Source: Cyanobacteria bacterium UBA3301
GTDB lineage: Bacteria; Cyanobacteriota; Vampirovibrionia; Gastranaerophilales; Gastranaerophilaceae
Length of the DNA stretch: 64,000 nucleotides
Reading direction: 5' to 3'
NCBI GenBank assembly: GCA_002361485.1
Contig: DESZ01000008.1
Span: 1-64,000, forward strand
Shown here: one piece after another, positions 26,554-35,129 of the stretch
Position numbering within the stretch: position 1 is the stretch's first letter
Layout: each line of letters opens with the position of its first letter
Program-made: the position numbers and the translations under genes
Notes under the pieces: model-generated
The model's database searches: none
Seen by the model: the letters and a program-made list of their open reading frames with translations, nothing else
What the model was told of the DNA's origin: nothing

Positions 26554-26688
26554 ATGAAAATTGATAAAATTAAAGAAGTGAAAAAAGTATATTCACGCAT
26601 AAATAACAAACAAAATAATAAATACTCAAAATCCCCATTCTTTACAAAAGTTATGGATAAACTTTCAGATAAAAAAATAAAGCCTTAA
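26554..26688 (+). CDS. Predicted 44-residue small protein
   Basis: An open frame from ATG at 26554 to TAA encodes a very basic helical peptide beginning MKIDKIKEVKKVYSRINNKQ and ending in KLSDKKIKP. A weak GGAAT tract lies about 10 nt upstream. Its stop sits inside the bidirectional terminator shared with kdsB. It fills an otherwise empty 190-bp gap after ilvB. Codon choice looks like neighbouring genes, but at this size the call is tentative. The MKIDKI start resembles short orphans in the same genome, not any named family. Confidence 0.4.
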   Translation: MKIDKIKEVKKVYSRINNKQNNKYSKSPFFTKVMDKLSDKKIKP

Positions 26689-26699
26689 AGGCTTTATTT
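26677..26699. terminator. Bidirectional intrinsic terminator
   Basis: AATAAAGCCTT and AAGGCTTTATT around a single central base, with T-rich flanks on both strands. It separates ilvB and the small gene from the convergent kdsB. Confidence 0.75.
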
Positions 26700-27431
26700 T
26701 ACAAGACTTTGTTCTACAATTGTTCGAAATTTTTCTAAATCCTCGCGAGTATCAATTCCGACAGGCACAAAATCCACAACAGAAGTTTTTATGTGCATTC
26801 CGTTTTCTAATGCCCTTAATTGCTCTAAACTTTCCGTTTTTTCAAGCATTGTTTGAGGCAAATTAGTCATAGTTTCAAGCGCTTTTCGCTTATATCCGTA
26901 TATGCCGAGATGACCGTAAAATTTTGAAATACCTTCGTTTCTTTCAAAAGGAATTTTTGAACGTGAAAAATAAAGTGCAAAGCCGTTTATATCAACAACA
27001 CACTTAACAAGATTTGGATTGTCTGCTTCACTTGAAGTTATCTCGCGAATAAGTGTTGATATATCGGCTTTATCATCATTTATAACATTTTCTATAACAG
27101 CATCAATACTTTCCGGCTTAATTAATGGTTCATCCCCTTGCAAATTGCAAATATAACCGATTTCAGGGTGACGTGATACAACTTCCATAATTCTGTCAGA
27201 CCCGCATTTATGTTCAACTGAAGTCATTTCTGCAACTCCGCCAAAACCTTGCACACAATCATAAATCCTTTTATCATCTGTTGCGACAATTATCATATCT
27301 GCATATTTTGATTGTTTAGCTTTTTCATAAACCCATTGTATTACGGGTTTTCCCCCGACTTCTAATAAAGGTTTACCTTCTAATCTTGAAGAACCATATC
27401 TTGCAGGAATTATAATTGCACTTCTGTCCAT
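26694..27431 (-). CDS. kdsB: 3-deoxy-manno-octulosonate cytidylyltransferase KdsB
   Basis: KdsB activates Kdo to CMP-Kdo for transfer to lipid A, so its presence indicates LPS. Recognisable parts are the nucleotide-binding N-terminus IIIPARYGSSRLEGKPLLE, the segment VATDDKRIYDCV, and the substrate/metal region NLQGDEPLIKPESID. The length of 245 residues is normal. A near-perfect Shine-Dalgarno (AAGGAGGT) lies 5-6 nt before the ATG. It stands alone on its strand; no other Kdo or lipid A gene is in the window. Confidence 0.95.
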   Translation of the reverse strand: MDRSAIIIPARYGSSRLEGKPLLEVGGKPVIQWVYEKAKQSKYADMIIVATDDKRIYDCVQGFGGVAEMTSVEHKCGSDRIMEVVSRHPEIGYICNLQGDEPLIKPESIDAVIENVINDDKADISTLIREITSSEADNPNLVKCVVDINGFALYFSRSKIPFERNEGISKFYGHLGIYGYKRKALETMTNLPQTMLEKTESLEQLRALENGMHIKTSVVDFVPVGIDTREDLEKFRTIVEQSLVK

Positions 27432-27517
27432 AAATACCTCCTTTATTAAATTATACTACAACTTAAAAAATCTTTACCGAATAGCAATTTTTATTTTTTT
27501 TTACACTTAATAAAAAT

Positions 27518-30295
27518 ATGGTTAATGTGAATAAAATAGTTAATACGCTATCAAATATCAGTACTGATGCATTTGCACACGCGCATATAAAAGCTCCTCT
27601 CCCAAACTCTGAAGGGGACGAAAGACTTGTTGACGGAATTTCAAAACAAGCCTCAGATGCCGTTACGAATTACGGAAAAGCCACAATAAAAAGAACTACA
27701 AGAATTTTAAAAACACCCGAAGAATTTGACAGAGAACAAGAAATTTTATGCAAAAAAATAAAAAAGACCAGAAATACCGACACTATATCTCTGCCGGAAG
27801 CTGTTAAAGAATTTGATATGCTGGATTTATCCGAAAATCAAAAAGCTGATTTACTCCTTGGGTGTGCATTTCAAACTAAAGCAAATGAAACAATAATTAG
27901 CAAACCTGCACTATATATGACAAAATATGTTGTTCTTGACTGCTATGGAAAAGTTCCAAATAAACTTGACAAAACTATCAAGACCGCAATTTATGATGAA
28001 GAAAAAATCTTTGATATTGAAGTTTTTTATGATTTATTCAAGCCACATACTTGGACATTAAAAAGAAACGCTGTCCTCAAACAAAGCAAAACCGGCGGAA
28101 ATGAATTAGCGCATTTCAATATGGAAAGAAAGGGCGAAATTTATGATGCTCTAAGAGCATATTCAACAAAACGCACACCGGTTAAAATTACAACAAACGA
28201 CATTTTTACTCCCTTAGATAAAGTCGGAGAAAACTTGAGTTCTAAATTAGACAATCTTGAAAAAGACGGAATTTATCTTCCTGAAGATTTAAAGAAATCA
28301 ATGAAAAAAGCATTATCAGAATACAACTTCGACTTAAAAAAAGTTTTTGCGGATCATTACTCATTGCTCAAAGAATGCAAAACTCTTGAAGATGTAAAAA
28401 CATTTTACCCTGAATTAAAATTTCCTACCGAACTAAAGAAAAAATATATCAATATTAACACAAAAGTTGATTTAAGTACTCGTATGCAAAAAGGCGGCAT
28501 AGATAAACCGATAATAGAAGCGTTAAATAAATTATATACGGAATTTACACCTGCAAGCAAAACATTTGTTCATATAGACGGAAGCTCAAGTACAAACGTA
28601 ACAAATCTTAAACGCGCAGGTTATGAATTAAGCGAGCCTGACGAAAAAATACTTGCATTTCTTAAGGAATGCGAAGTAATACAATTAAAATACAAAAGTA
28701 TTTCAAAAATGAGTCCGGAAAAATTTGAACCACTTATTGAAAAACATGCTCTGCGTACAAGCGGAGTATGGAAGGATTTTCTTGAGCTGACCAAAACAGG
28801 CACCTGGATGCCCGTAAGACTTATAAAAAATAAAAGGCTATATCCCGAAACTTCCCAATATTCAACAGAAAAATTAGTTGATACATATTTGTTTAATTTA
28901 TTTACCAAAAATCCATATCTAAGATATAGCAAAAACCCTTTGAACAGATTTGATAAAATCGGTTATCTTGACAAACGCGCACACGGAATAATTAACAGAA
29001 TATACATAATAAGATTTTTATCTAAAGAAAAAAATATGCCGGCAAACATGAACGATGTAGAATGGGCGAAGGTAAAAAAAGAATTTGAAGAATTTAAGCA
29101 GCAGTTTGACATTGAAGCAATAGGCCAATCCATTGAACACATGGAAGACAATTATTACAGACACTTTTACAGGAATTATTGGACCAATGAAAGATTTGCG
29201 ACATTGCAAAAACAAATGCAAAAATCACAAGATATTGCTTATGAAAAAGTTATATGGGGAGAAGACTTACGCAAAAAAGAACTCAATATAGAACAGGTAA
29301 AACAAATTGTAAAATATGAAGATACTCTGGCAGAAGCAGAAACAAAATTGCTTGATGAAAAAGAATTTAATAACTATAAATACAAAATTTCTTCTATCAA
29401 AGATCCGCAATTACGCGAAAAATTTATGGGAGCAATCAACTTGGGGCTGGAAAGTGACACAGAATACTTTACAATCTTTAACAATATATTAAAAGAATCA
29501 GTTACTGGCAAAAATATTGATGAAACAAAAGCAAAAGTACTCATAAATATTCACGAAAAATATTTGACTGAAACACTTGAAGGAACACAAAATTTAACAG
29601 AATTTGAATTTAAAGAACAGTTTTTAAAAAAATATAAAACTCAAAGCGGATACGACTATGAAAGAATTTTGAAAGATACAAACGCAGAATCTCTATACAC
29701 AGAATTGTCTGCAAAACTTATTGATGAAAAATCTACGGAATTCTTAACAGAGCTTGAACGACGCTTTAAAGATGACTATAACGGAATAAATGAAATCATA
29801 AAAAAATATTATGAAACTCCGGAAGTTTTCAGAGAAAAATTTCGTAATATATATACAAAATCAACACCGTCTTGTCCCAATATAGTTTTACAAAAAGAAC
29901 TTAAAACATTTCTTGACAAAATTGAGAGTTGGCATTTTGACAGAGACGAAATTATAGCACTAGACAAAATTAAATTCGGACAGAACAACGATAATTTTTC
30001 ACAAAACATTATTATTCCAAAAGAACTTAAAGAAAAACTTTGGGAATTGAACGGAAGAAATTATGAATCTTTTGACGAAATTATTCAAAAGCTTTATCAA
30101 AGCGGCCAAAAAAGAACAGGAGATTCAAGAGGAACAGGCATAAAAACCTGGGCCGGCAAAGACTACGATGCAGAATTAAAAATCCTGGGCAAATGGGGCG
30201 GATGGAGGCTGTTAGCAAGAGAAGCAACACAACAAGATATAGAAAAATACGGAAAAGCTAAATATGTATTCTATGATGCGGTAAAAACGCACTAA
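27518..30295 (+). CDS. Large orphan helical protein (925 aa)
   Basis: A long cytoplasmic-looking protein with no signal peptide, no membrane span and no family I recognise. It is rich in Lys, Glu, Asn and Ile and mostly helical, with many aromatic-rich helices in the centre (around YLFNLFTKNPYLRYSKNPLNRF and NYYRHFYRNYWTN). The last 75 residues are more folded and Gly/Trp-rich (GTGIKTWAGKDY...KWGGWRLLAREA), which may be a small C-terminal domain. TAATAA lies 4 nt before the ATG and there is no Shine-Dalgarno. Composition and isolation between kdsB and prmA suggest a lineage-specific gene; a secreted effector role is possible but unsupported. Confidence 0.75.
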   Translation: MVNVNKIVNTLSNISTDAFAHAHIKAPLPNSEGDERLVDGISKQASDAVTNYGKATIKRTTRILKTPEEFDREQEILCKKIKKTRNTDTISLPEAVKEFDMLDLSENQKADLLLGCAFQTKANETIISKPALYMTKYVVLDCYGKVPNKLDKTIKTAIYDEEKIFDIEVFYDLFKPHTWTLKRNAVLKQSKTGGNELAHFNMERKGEIYDALRAYSTKRTPVKITTNDIFTPLDKVGENLSSKLDNLEKDGIYLPEDLKKSMKKALSEYNFDLKKVFADHYSLLKECKTLEDVKTFYPELKFPTELKKKYININTKVDLSTRMQKGGIDKPIIEALNKLYTEFTPASKTFVHIDGSSSTNVTNLKRAGYELSEPDEKILAFLKECEVIQLKYKSISKMSPEKFEPLIEKHALRTSGVWKDFLELTKTGTWMPVRLIKNKRLYPETSQYSTEKLVDTYLFNLFTKNPYLRYSKNPLNRFDKIGYLDKRAHGIINRIYIIRFLSKEKNMPANMNDVEWAKVKKEFEEFKQQFDIEAIGQSIEHMEDNYYRHFYRNYWTNERFATLQKQMQKSQDIAYEKVIWGEDLRKKELNIEQVKQIVKYEDTLAEAETKLLDEKEFNNYKYKISSIKDPQLREKFMGAINLGLESDTEYFTIFNNILKESVTGKNIDETKAKVLINIHEKYLTETLEGTQNLTEFEFKEQFLKKYKTQSGYDYERILKDTNAESLYTELSAKLIDEKSTEFLTELERRFKDDYNGINEIIKKYYETPEVFREKFRNIYTKSTPSCPNIVLQKELKTFLDKIESWHFDRDEIIALDKIKFGQNNDNFSQNIIIPKELKEKLWELNGRNYESFDEIIQKLYQSGQKRTGDSRGTGIKTWAGKDYDAELKILGKWGGWRLLAREATQQDIEKYGKAKYVFYDAVKTH

Positions 30296-31207
30296 TTACT
30301 TTTTAACAACATAAGATGTCCATTGATCTTGTTTAATTTCTTCAACTATCTGCAAGTTTTCTTTTTCTATTGCATCAAGCACCATTTGTTTTTTCTCATC
30401 TAAAATCCCGCTCAATGACATCAATGCGCCGTCTTTCATAATATTTTTTAAATCACCCATAATCTCTGCCAAAACAAAATGCAAAATATTTGCAACAACA
30501 AAGTCAAACTTATCGTTAATTTTATCAGCAGAACCAAGTTCAAATACACACTCAACACCATTTTTAATTGCATTCTCTTTTGCTACATCTATTACGGTTT
30601 CATCTGTATCGCAACCGTAGACATAAGATGCACCAAGTTTCTTTGCTAATATAGACAAAATCCCAGACCCCATACCAATATCTGCAACTCTGTCTCCTTG
30701 CTTTAAATATTTTTCCAACGCCTTCATACACAATTGGGTGGTTTGATGTGTGCCTGTACCAAAAGCACAACCGGGTTCAAGTTTTATAACAATTTCATTA
30801 TTTTTTGGTTCATAATCAATCCAATCCGGAACAACCGCAATTTTATCCGTCACATGGGTTACATCCCATTTTTCTTTCCATTTAACAGACCAATCTTCAT
30901 TGTGCTTTTCTTCTAATGAAAATTCCCACGAGCCCAAATCCAATTCGCTTAATCCGCGCTTTAAAAATTCATTACGATATTCGTCCAAAAGGTTTCCGAT
31001 TTGCGCAAACATATCTTCATAAGGGGTATCCTTCTGCAAGAAAACGCGTAAATTTCCTTCGGTTGTATTTGTCATTTCAAGGTCTTTATACGTTTCTTCG
31101 GCAAGAATAACCCCTTCACAAACAAAGTTTTCAAAGAAAATTTCTGAAATGATATCTTCCATTTCAGGGTTGATTTTTAGTTGTAATTCATAATATGTTG
31201 AATCCAT
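30296..31207 (-). CDS. prmA: Ribosomal protein L11 methyltransferase PrmA
   Basis: PrmA trimethylates L11 using S-adenosylmethionine. The N-terminal substrate-recognition domain (about 1-90) includes the motif EDWSVKWKEKW before the catalytic domain. The latter has PGCAFGTGTHQTTQLCM, the SAM motif I VADIGMGSGILSILAKKLGA, motif II YGCDTDETVIDVA and the active-site NILHFVL (N-x-x-x variant of the NPPY-like loop). The length is 303 residues. It lies downstream of accA on the same strand with a 48-bp gap that contains a GC-rich hairpin repeat. It ends one base before the convergent orphan gene. Confidence 0.94.
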   Translation of the reverse strand: MDSTYYELQLKINPEMEDIISEIFFENFVCEGVILAEETYKDLEMTNTTEGNLRVFLQKDTPYEDMFAQIGNLLDEYRNEFLKRGLSELDLGSWEFSLEEKHNEDWSVKWKEKWDVTHVTDKIAVVPDWIDYEPKNNEIVIKLEPGCAFGTGTHQTTQLCMKALEKYLKQGDRVADIGMGSGILSILAKKLGASYVYGCDTDETVIDVAKENAIKNGVECVFELGSADKINDKFDFVVANILHFVLAEIMGDLKNIMKDGALMSLSGILDEKKQMVLDAIEKENLQIVEEIKQDQWTSYVVKK

Positions 31208-31222
31208 ACCCCTCTTCCCTTT

Positions 31223-31246
31223 CCCTCTCCCTCAAGGGGCGAGGGG
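31223..31246. repeat. Short GC-rich palindromic repeat (REP-like)
   Basis: CCCTC-T-CCCT-CA-AGGG-GC-GAGGG forms a hairpin in the accA-prmA spacer. Its GC content contrasts sharply with the AT-rich surroundings. Similar CCCTCTCCCTCAAGGGGCGAGGG-type units are scattered in many bacterial genomes. It also places several GAGGG tracts just upstream of the prmA ATG. Confidence 0.6.
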
Positions 31247-31255
31247 ATGTATATA

Positions 31256-32209
31256 TTATTCTATAAATGAACCCATTTTACGGAATTTATCATAGCGTTG
31301 ATTTCTTAAATCTTCCCCTGACATTCCGTCCAATTCAGATAAAGCATTCAATATCGTTGACTTCATTTCATTTGCCATTACTTCATAATCAGTATGAGCA
31401 CCGCCCATCGGCTCTTTTATCATTCCGTCAATTATACCAAATTTCAATAAATGCGGAGCAGTAATTTTTAGAGCCGTTGCCGCTTCTAAATTTTTTGAAG
31501 CATCACGCCATAAAATAGACGCACAACCTTCAGGCGAAATAACCGTATAATATGCATGCTCAAGCAGATAAACTTTATTTGCAACTGCTAAACCCAAAGC
31601 TCCACCGGAACAACCTTCGCCCGAAACAATAGCAATAACAGGAACTTTTAGCTTTTGCATTTCTTTTAAATTATATGCAATAGCCGCCCCTTGTGCATGC
31701 TTTTCTGCACTTATACCAGGGTACGCCCCCGGAGTATCAATTATTGTTATTATCGGCAAATTAAACTTATTTGCATGATAAAAGAGCCTTAACGCTTTGC
31801 GATACCCTTCCGGTTGAGGCATACCAAAGTTATATTCCAAATTTTCTTTTGTTGATTTACCCTTCATTGTACCTATTATCATAACAGGACGGCCGTCAAG
31901 CTTTGCTAAACCACCGACTATAGCCCTGTCATCAGTTCCGACTCTGTCGCCATGAAGTTCTACAAAATCGGTACACATCAAATTTACATAATCCAAAAAT
32001 TTTGGACGTTCAGGATGACGCGCGATTTGCATCTTTTGAGCAGGATTCAAATTTTCAAACAATTCTTTTTTGAATTCTGCAGCCTCATGCTCCAGTGTTT
32101 CTATATCTTTATTCAAGTCCATTCCTGATTCTAAACTCATTTGTTTCAATTTTTCAATTTCCTTTTGAATTTCTAATATTGGTTTTTCAAAATCAAATGC
32201 TGTTGACAT
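31256..32209 (-). CDS. accA: Acetyl-CoA carboxylase carboxyltransferase subunit alpha
   Basis: AccA with AccD forms the carboxyltransferase that makes malonyl-CoA for fatty-acid synthesis. The N-terminal helical extension (FEKPILEIQKEIEKLKQMS) and the crotonase-fold signatures (RHPERPKFLDYVN, LHGDRVGTDDRAIVGGLA, FGMPQPEGYRKALRL, DTPGAYPGISAEKHAQGAA, GEGCSGGALGLAVAN) are all present. The 317-residue length is usual. It begins 3 nt after accD; its ribosome site (GGAG) lies in the end of accD. Biotin carboxylase and carrier subunits are not in the window. Confidence 0.96.
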   Translation of the reverse strand: MSTAFDFEKPILEIQKEIEKLKQMSLESGMDLNKDIETLEHEAAEFKKELFENLNPAQKMQIARHPERPKFLDYVNLMCTDFVELHGDRVGTDDRAIVGGLAKLDGRPVMIIGTMKGKSTKENLEYNFGMPQPEGYRKALRLFYHANKFNLPIITIIDTPGAYPGISAEKHAQGAAIAYNLKEMQKLKVPVIAIVSGEGCSGGALGLAVANKVYLLEHAYYTVISPEGCASILWRDASKNLEAATALKITAPHLLKFGIIDGMIKEPMGGAHTDYEVMANEMKSTILNALSELDGMSGEDLRNQRYDKFRKMGSFIE

Positions 32210-32212
32210 TTT

Positions 32213-33088
32213 TTATTGTACTCCTTGTTCATGCATAGACAGAATATTTGCCAGAGTATCTCTCAATTCTTTTCTTGGAGATACAATATCTACCTGTCCA
32301 TACTTCATCAGATACTCAGCTGTTTGGAAATCTGACGGTAATTTTTGTCTTATTGTTTGTTCTATAACTCTTCTGCCGGCAAAACCAACTCTTGCACCTT
32401 GCTCTGCAACAATAATATCGCCTAAAGTGCCAAAGCTTGCAGTTACACCGCCAAAAGTAGGGTCTGTAATTACGTTTACATATAATAAACCTGCTTCATC
32501 CAACCTTGCACAAGCGCAGGATGTTTTAGCCATTTGCATCAAACTCAATGCGCTTTCTTGCATTCGCGCACCGCCTGATGATGTGACGGCAATTACAGGA
32601 AGTCTTAATTCTATCGCTTTTTCAATTATACGCGTCACCTTTTCTCCGACAACACTACCCATTGAACCGCCCATAAAATCAAAATCCATTACAGCAAAAG
32701 CTGTTTTATGACCTTCAATTGTTCCGATACCTGTTATAACTGCATCATTTAAACCTGTCTTTTCCTGCGCTTTTGCAATTCTGTCTTTGTAACTTTCAGT
32801 ATCGACAAAATCCAAAGGATCTGTCGGTTTGATGTCGCCAAAATATTCTTCAAAAGAACCTTCATCAAACAATTGCTCGATTCTTGTTCTTGCACTTACC
32901 CTGAAATGATAGTCACATACAGGACAAACCATACTGTTTTCTTCTATATCTTTTTTCAACAGTTGAGCATTACAATGAACGCATTTAGTCCACAAGTCAG
33001 GATTTGCTTCAATCTCAACTCTTGCTTCCAAGGCTCTGCGTTGAATTTGAGCTTCTTTACGTTTTTCAAACCAATCTTGAACTGTCAT
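32213..33088 (-). CDS. accD: Acetyl-CoA carboxylase carboxyltransferase subunit beta
   Basis: The N-terminal four-cysteine zinc ribbon (CVHCNAQLLKK...MVCPVCDYHF) identifies AccD. The following crotonase-fold domain includes GIGTIEGHKTAFAVMDFDFMGGSMG, SSGGARMQESALSLMQMAKT, and DPTFGGVTASFGTLGDI. It is the first gene of accD-accA-prmA. AAAAGGA lies about 8 nt before the ATG. The arrangement accD next to accA is common in many bacteria. Confidence 0.96.
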   Translation of the reverse strand: MTVQDWFEKRKEAQIQRRALEARVEIEANPDLWTKCVHCNAQLLKKDIEENSMVCPVCDYHFRVSARTRIEQLFDEGSFEEYFGDIKPTDPLDFVDTESYKDRIAKAQEKTGLNDAVITGIGTIEGHKTAFAVMDFDFMGGSMGSVVGEKVTRIIEKAIELRLPVIAVTSSGGARMQESALSLMQMAKTSCACARLDEAGLLYVNVITDPTFGGVTASFGTLGDIIVAEQGARVGFAGRRVIEQTIRQKLPSDFQTAEYLMKYGQVDIVSPRKELRDTLANILSMHEQGVQ

Positions 33089-33188
33089 TATATATTTTCC
33101 TTTTAATAATATATCCCTAATAATATAATTATATCACGATTATATTATAACAAAAAATATATATCAAAATCTTTATATAATCTTAAAA

Positions 33189-34283
33189 TTAATTTTTACC
33201 CGTTTCGTTCAACTTCGCAACATCAACTACACGCATTGCAAAATAAGGAACATTTTTGTCTTTTTCTATTAAGAACAATACAAAATTTTTATTAAAATAG
33301 AAATAACGTATTTGTGGTCTAAAACCCGGAGCAGCAGAAGTCGCCATCATCATAGCCGCTTCACTTTTTAATTTTACACCTTCATTATCCATTTTAAAAT
33401 CTATTGTTTCTATCGTCTTATCGATTCTAAAATCAGTACCTTTTATACTTTTACCTTCAACTTCTTTAAAGTTTGTCATTTGATAAAGGCTGATTTCAGG
33501 AACTTTAAATCTGTCGTTAGAACCAAAATACTTGTTTCCGTCGTATTTATCGGATTTAGTCTTTATATCTTCAAAATACTCATTTAGTTTTTTTACATCA
33601 TCAGTTCTGTATAATATAACCTCATCATTGGATTTGGTATGCAATTTAACTGCATAATCATCCTTTGAATTGTAAAATAATGCGGTTAAATTTTTATACA
33701 ATTTATAACTGCTATCTGCCTTTACTCCAAAATATTTTACTTTTTTAGGATTTGTGCCAAAAGTTTCTTCATCTAACTTCTCGAAAGCCTCCAAGAATTT
33801 GAAATCTTTTTTCAACATAGCATAGATAAGCATTTTTTGAGGGTCATATGTAAAATCTATCAAACCCAAAATATCACTGGTTTCGTTAAACTTTTCTTTT
33901 ATACCCTTTTCTATTTCTTTTTTTAATTTCGGAGAAATAATACCAAATTTTGTATAATATGAATCCTCGCTAATATCAGTTTTATTAAATTCTCTTTTAT
34001 TTAATTTTTTACCTGTATCATTCGTACCGCCAACAAATTCTAACGGTCCTTTTACAATATTATCTATCACTTCATTCCAAACAATCTGAAAAGTTCCGAC
34101 CCATATAGTATTGCCGTTTGCGACTTCTGAATCCATAGTCGGCAATACTTTTGTCTTCTGCTCAATTACGGAGCTTCCGGACTTGACAGAAGATGCATTT
34201 TCCCTGAAATGACAAGCTTTTACCACAGGTACAACAGAAGCAATAACACAAACTGACATTAACATTATTATAAATTTCTTCAT
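33189..34283 (-). CDS. Exported serpin-like protein
   Basis: A 364-residue exported protein; residues 1-24 form a signal peptide, with a possible but imperfect lipobox (VKA-C24). The C-terminal 70 residues closely follow the serpin plan: a strand ending in NEG (300-302), a reactive-loop-like stretch SEAAMMMATSAAPGF (307-321), then FNKNFVLFLIEKDKNVPYFAMRVVD, the usual serpin end. MLIYAMLKKDFKFLEAFEKLDEETF fits the serpin strand-3A region. The hinge carries Lys residues (VKLK) instead of small ones, so classical inhibition is uncertain. Helices typical of the serpin N-terminus are not recognisable. It is last in an operon with a BlaI-type regulator. I am moderately sure of the serpin call. Confidence 0.6.
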   Translation of the reverse strand: MKKFIIMLMSVCVIASVVPVVKACHFRENASSVKSGSSVIEQKTKVLPTMDSEVANGNTIWVGTFQIVWNEVIDNIVKGPLEFVGGTNDTGKKLNKREFNKTDISEDSYYTKFGIISPKLKKEIEKGIKEKFNETSDILGLIDFTYDPQKMLIYAMLKKDFKFLEAFEKLDEETFGTNPKKVKYFGVKADSSYKLYKNLTALFYNSKDDYAVKLHTKSNDEVILYRTDDVKKLNEYFEDIKTKSDKYDGNKYFGSNDRFKVPEISLYQMTNFKEVEGKSIKGTDFRIDKTIETIDFKMDNEGVKLKSEAAMMMATSAAPGFRPQIRYFYFNKNFVLFLIEKDKNVPYFAMRVVDVAKLNETGKN

Positions 34284-34654
34284 TTATCTTTTTCCTTTAT
34301 ATTTAGATATTTCCAAAACCCCGTAAAAAATCCGTTTTTCTTGTGCAAAACAGGAGCATTTGAATAAAATTCCTTATAATTATCAATAATATTTTGCGGT
34401 AAATCATCCCCTTTTGCAAGCGTATTTGAAATAAATTCCAAATAATCGTCTTGTTCTTCTTTAAACAATTCATCTTTAGCACGAATATCTTCATCGGCTT
34501 CATAATGAATAAGCGCATGATATGCAGCAATTAAAGTTTCATCTTTCACGTCTTTTGGATAATTCATCATTGCCTGACGGACAGATAATTCACCCAAACG
34601 CACCTTCAATAATAAACGAGCGACGAACTTTCTATCTTCTATAAAATCGGACAT
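34280..34654 (-). CDS. Hypothetical helical protein between blaI and the serpin-like gene
   Basis: A 124-residue acidic, fully helical cytoplasmic protein without signal or membrane span. Its N-terminal half (EDRKFVARLLLKVRLGELSVRQAMMNYP) and middle (LIAAYHALIHYEADEDIR) look like a helical bundle. I do not recognise the family. Its stop overlaps the start of the serpin-like gene in an ATGA junction, and its start lies 3 nt after the BlaI-type gene, so all three are one coupled unit. The tight packing suggests a dedicated role, for example helping the regulator or the exported protein, but no evidence indicates which. Confidence 0.6.
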   Translation of the reverse strand: MSDFIEDRKFVARLLLKVRLGELSVRQAMMNYPKDVKDETLIAAYHALIHYEADEDIRAKDELFKEEQDDYLEFISNTLAKGDDLPQNIIDNYKEFYSNAPVLHKKNGFFTGFWKYLNIKEKDK

Positions 34655-34657
34655 AAA

Positions 34658-35002
34658 TTATTTTACCAATAATTCAACAGTTTCTCTTTCAACAAAGCGA
34701 ACCATTTCTGCGGTATTTCCGTCAAAGAAATTGTCGGTAAATTCTTTCATCATATCCAAAGCCATTTCACGCTTGTCCATTGTTACATTATAGAAAAACT
34801 TTTTACCGGTTTTATATCTGACTAAAATACTTTTGGCAACCAATCTGTCCATTACTGTTTTTATTGTCGTATATGCCCTTTCGACACCGTTAGATGATAA
34901 TGCATCCACAACATCCTGAATAGAGATATCTCTGTCTTCATTTTCAGATGTCAAACTCCAAAAAGTATTCAATATTTCCATTTCTAAAAAGCCGCATGCC
35001 AT
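34658..35002 (-). CDS. BlaI/MecI/CopY-family transcriptional repressor
   Basis: A winged-helix repressor of 114 residues. The N-terminal wHTH (LEMEILNTFWSL...ISIQDVVDALSSNG...YTTIKTVMDRLVAKSILVRYKTGKKFFYNV) matches BlaI/MecI, and the C-terminal helices (MALDMMKEFTDNFFDGN) form the dimer/cleavage region. AGGAG lies about 8 nt before the ATG. An inverted repeat sits in its own promoter region. In known systems the sensor protease BlaR1/MecR1 is adjacent; here the partners are an unknown helical protein and a serpin-like exported protein, so the inducer differs or the sensor is elsewhere. Confidence 0.88.
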   Translation of the reverse strand: MACGFLEMEILNTFWSLTSENEDRDISIQDVVDALSSNGVERAYTTIKTVMDRLVAKSILVRYKTGKKFFYNVTMDKREMALDMMKEFTDNFFDGNTAEMVRFVERETVELLVK

Positions 35003-35026
35003 AATAAATCTCCTATATAATTTTAC

Positions 35027-35045
35027 TATTACTATAATTGTAATA
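35027..35045. promoter_or_regulatory. Candidate BlaI-type operator
   Basis: TATTAC (35027-35032) and GTAATA (35040-35045), perfect 6-bp half-sites separated by 7 nt, 25 nt upstream of the repressor ATG. On the minus strand it overlaps a possible TTGTAT-N17-TAAAAT promoter, as expected for autorepression. Confidence 0.5.
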
Positions 35046-35129
35046 CAAAATAAAAATTTTACAATACCTTTATTAGAAACTTTACATAATTAATATTATA
35101 GGAATTTGTTGAAAGATGTATTTTTCTTT

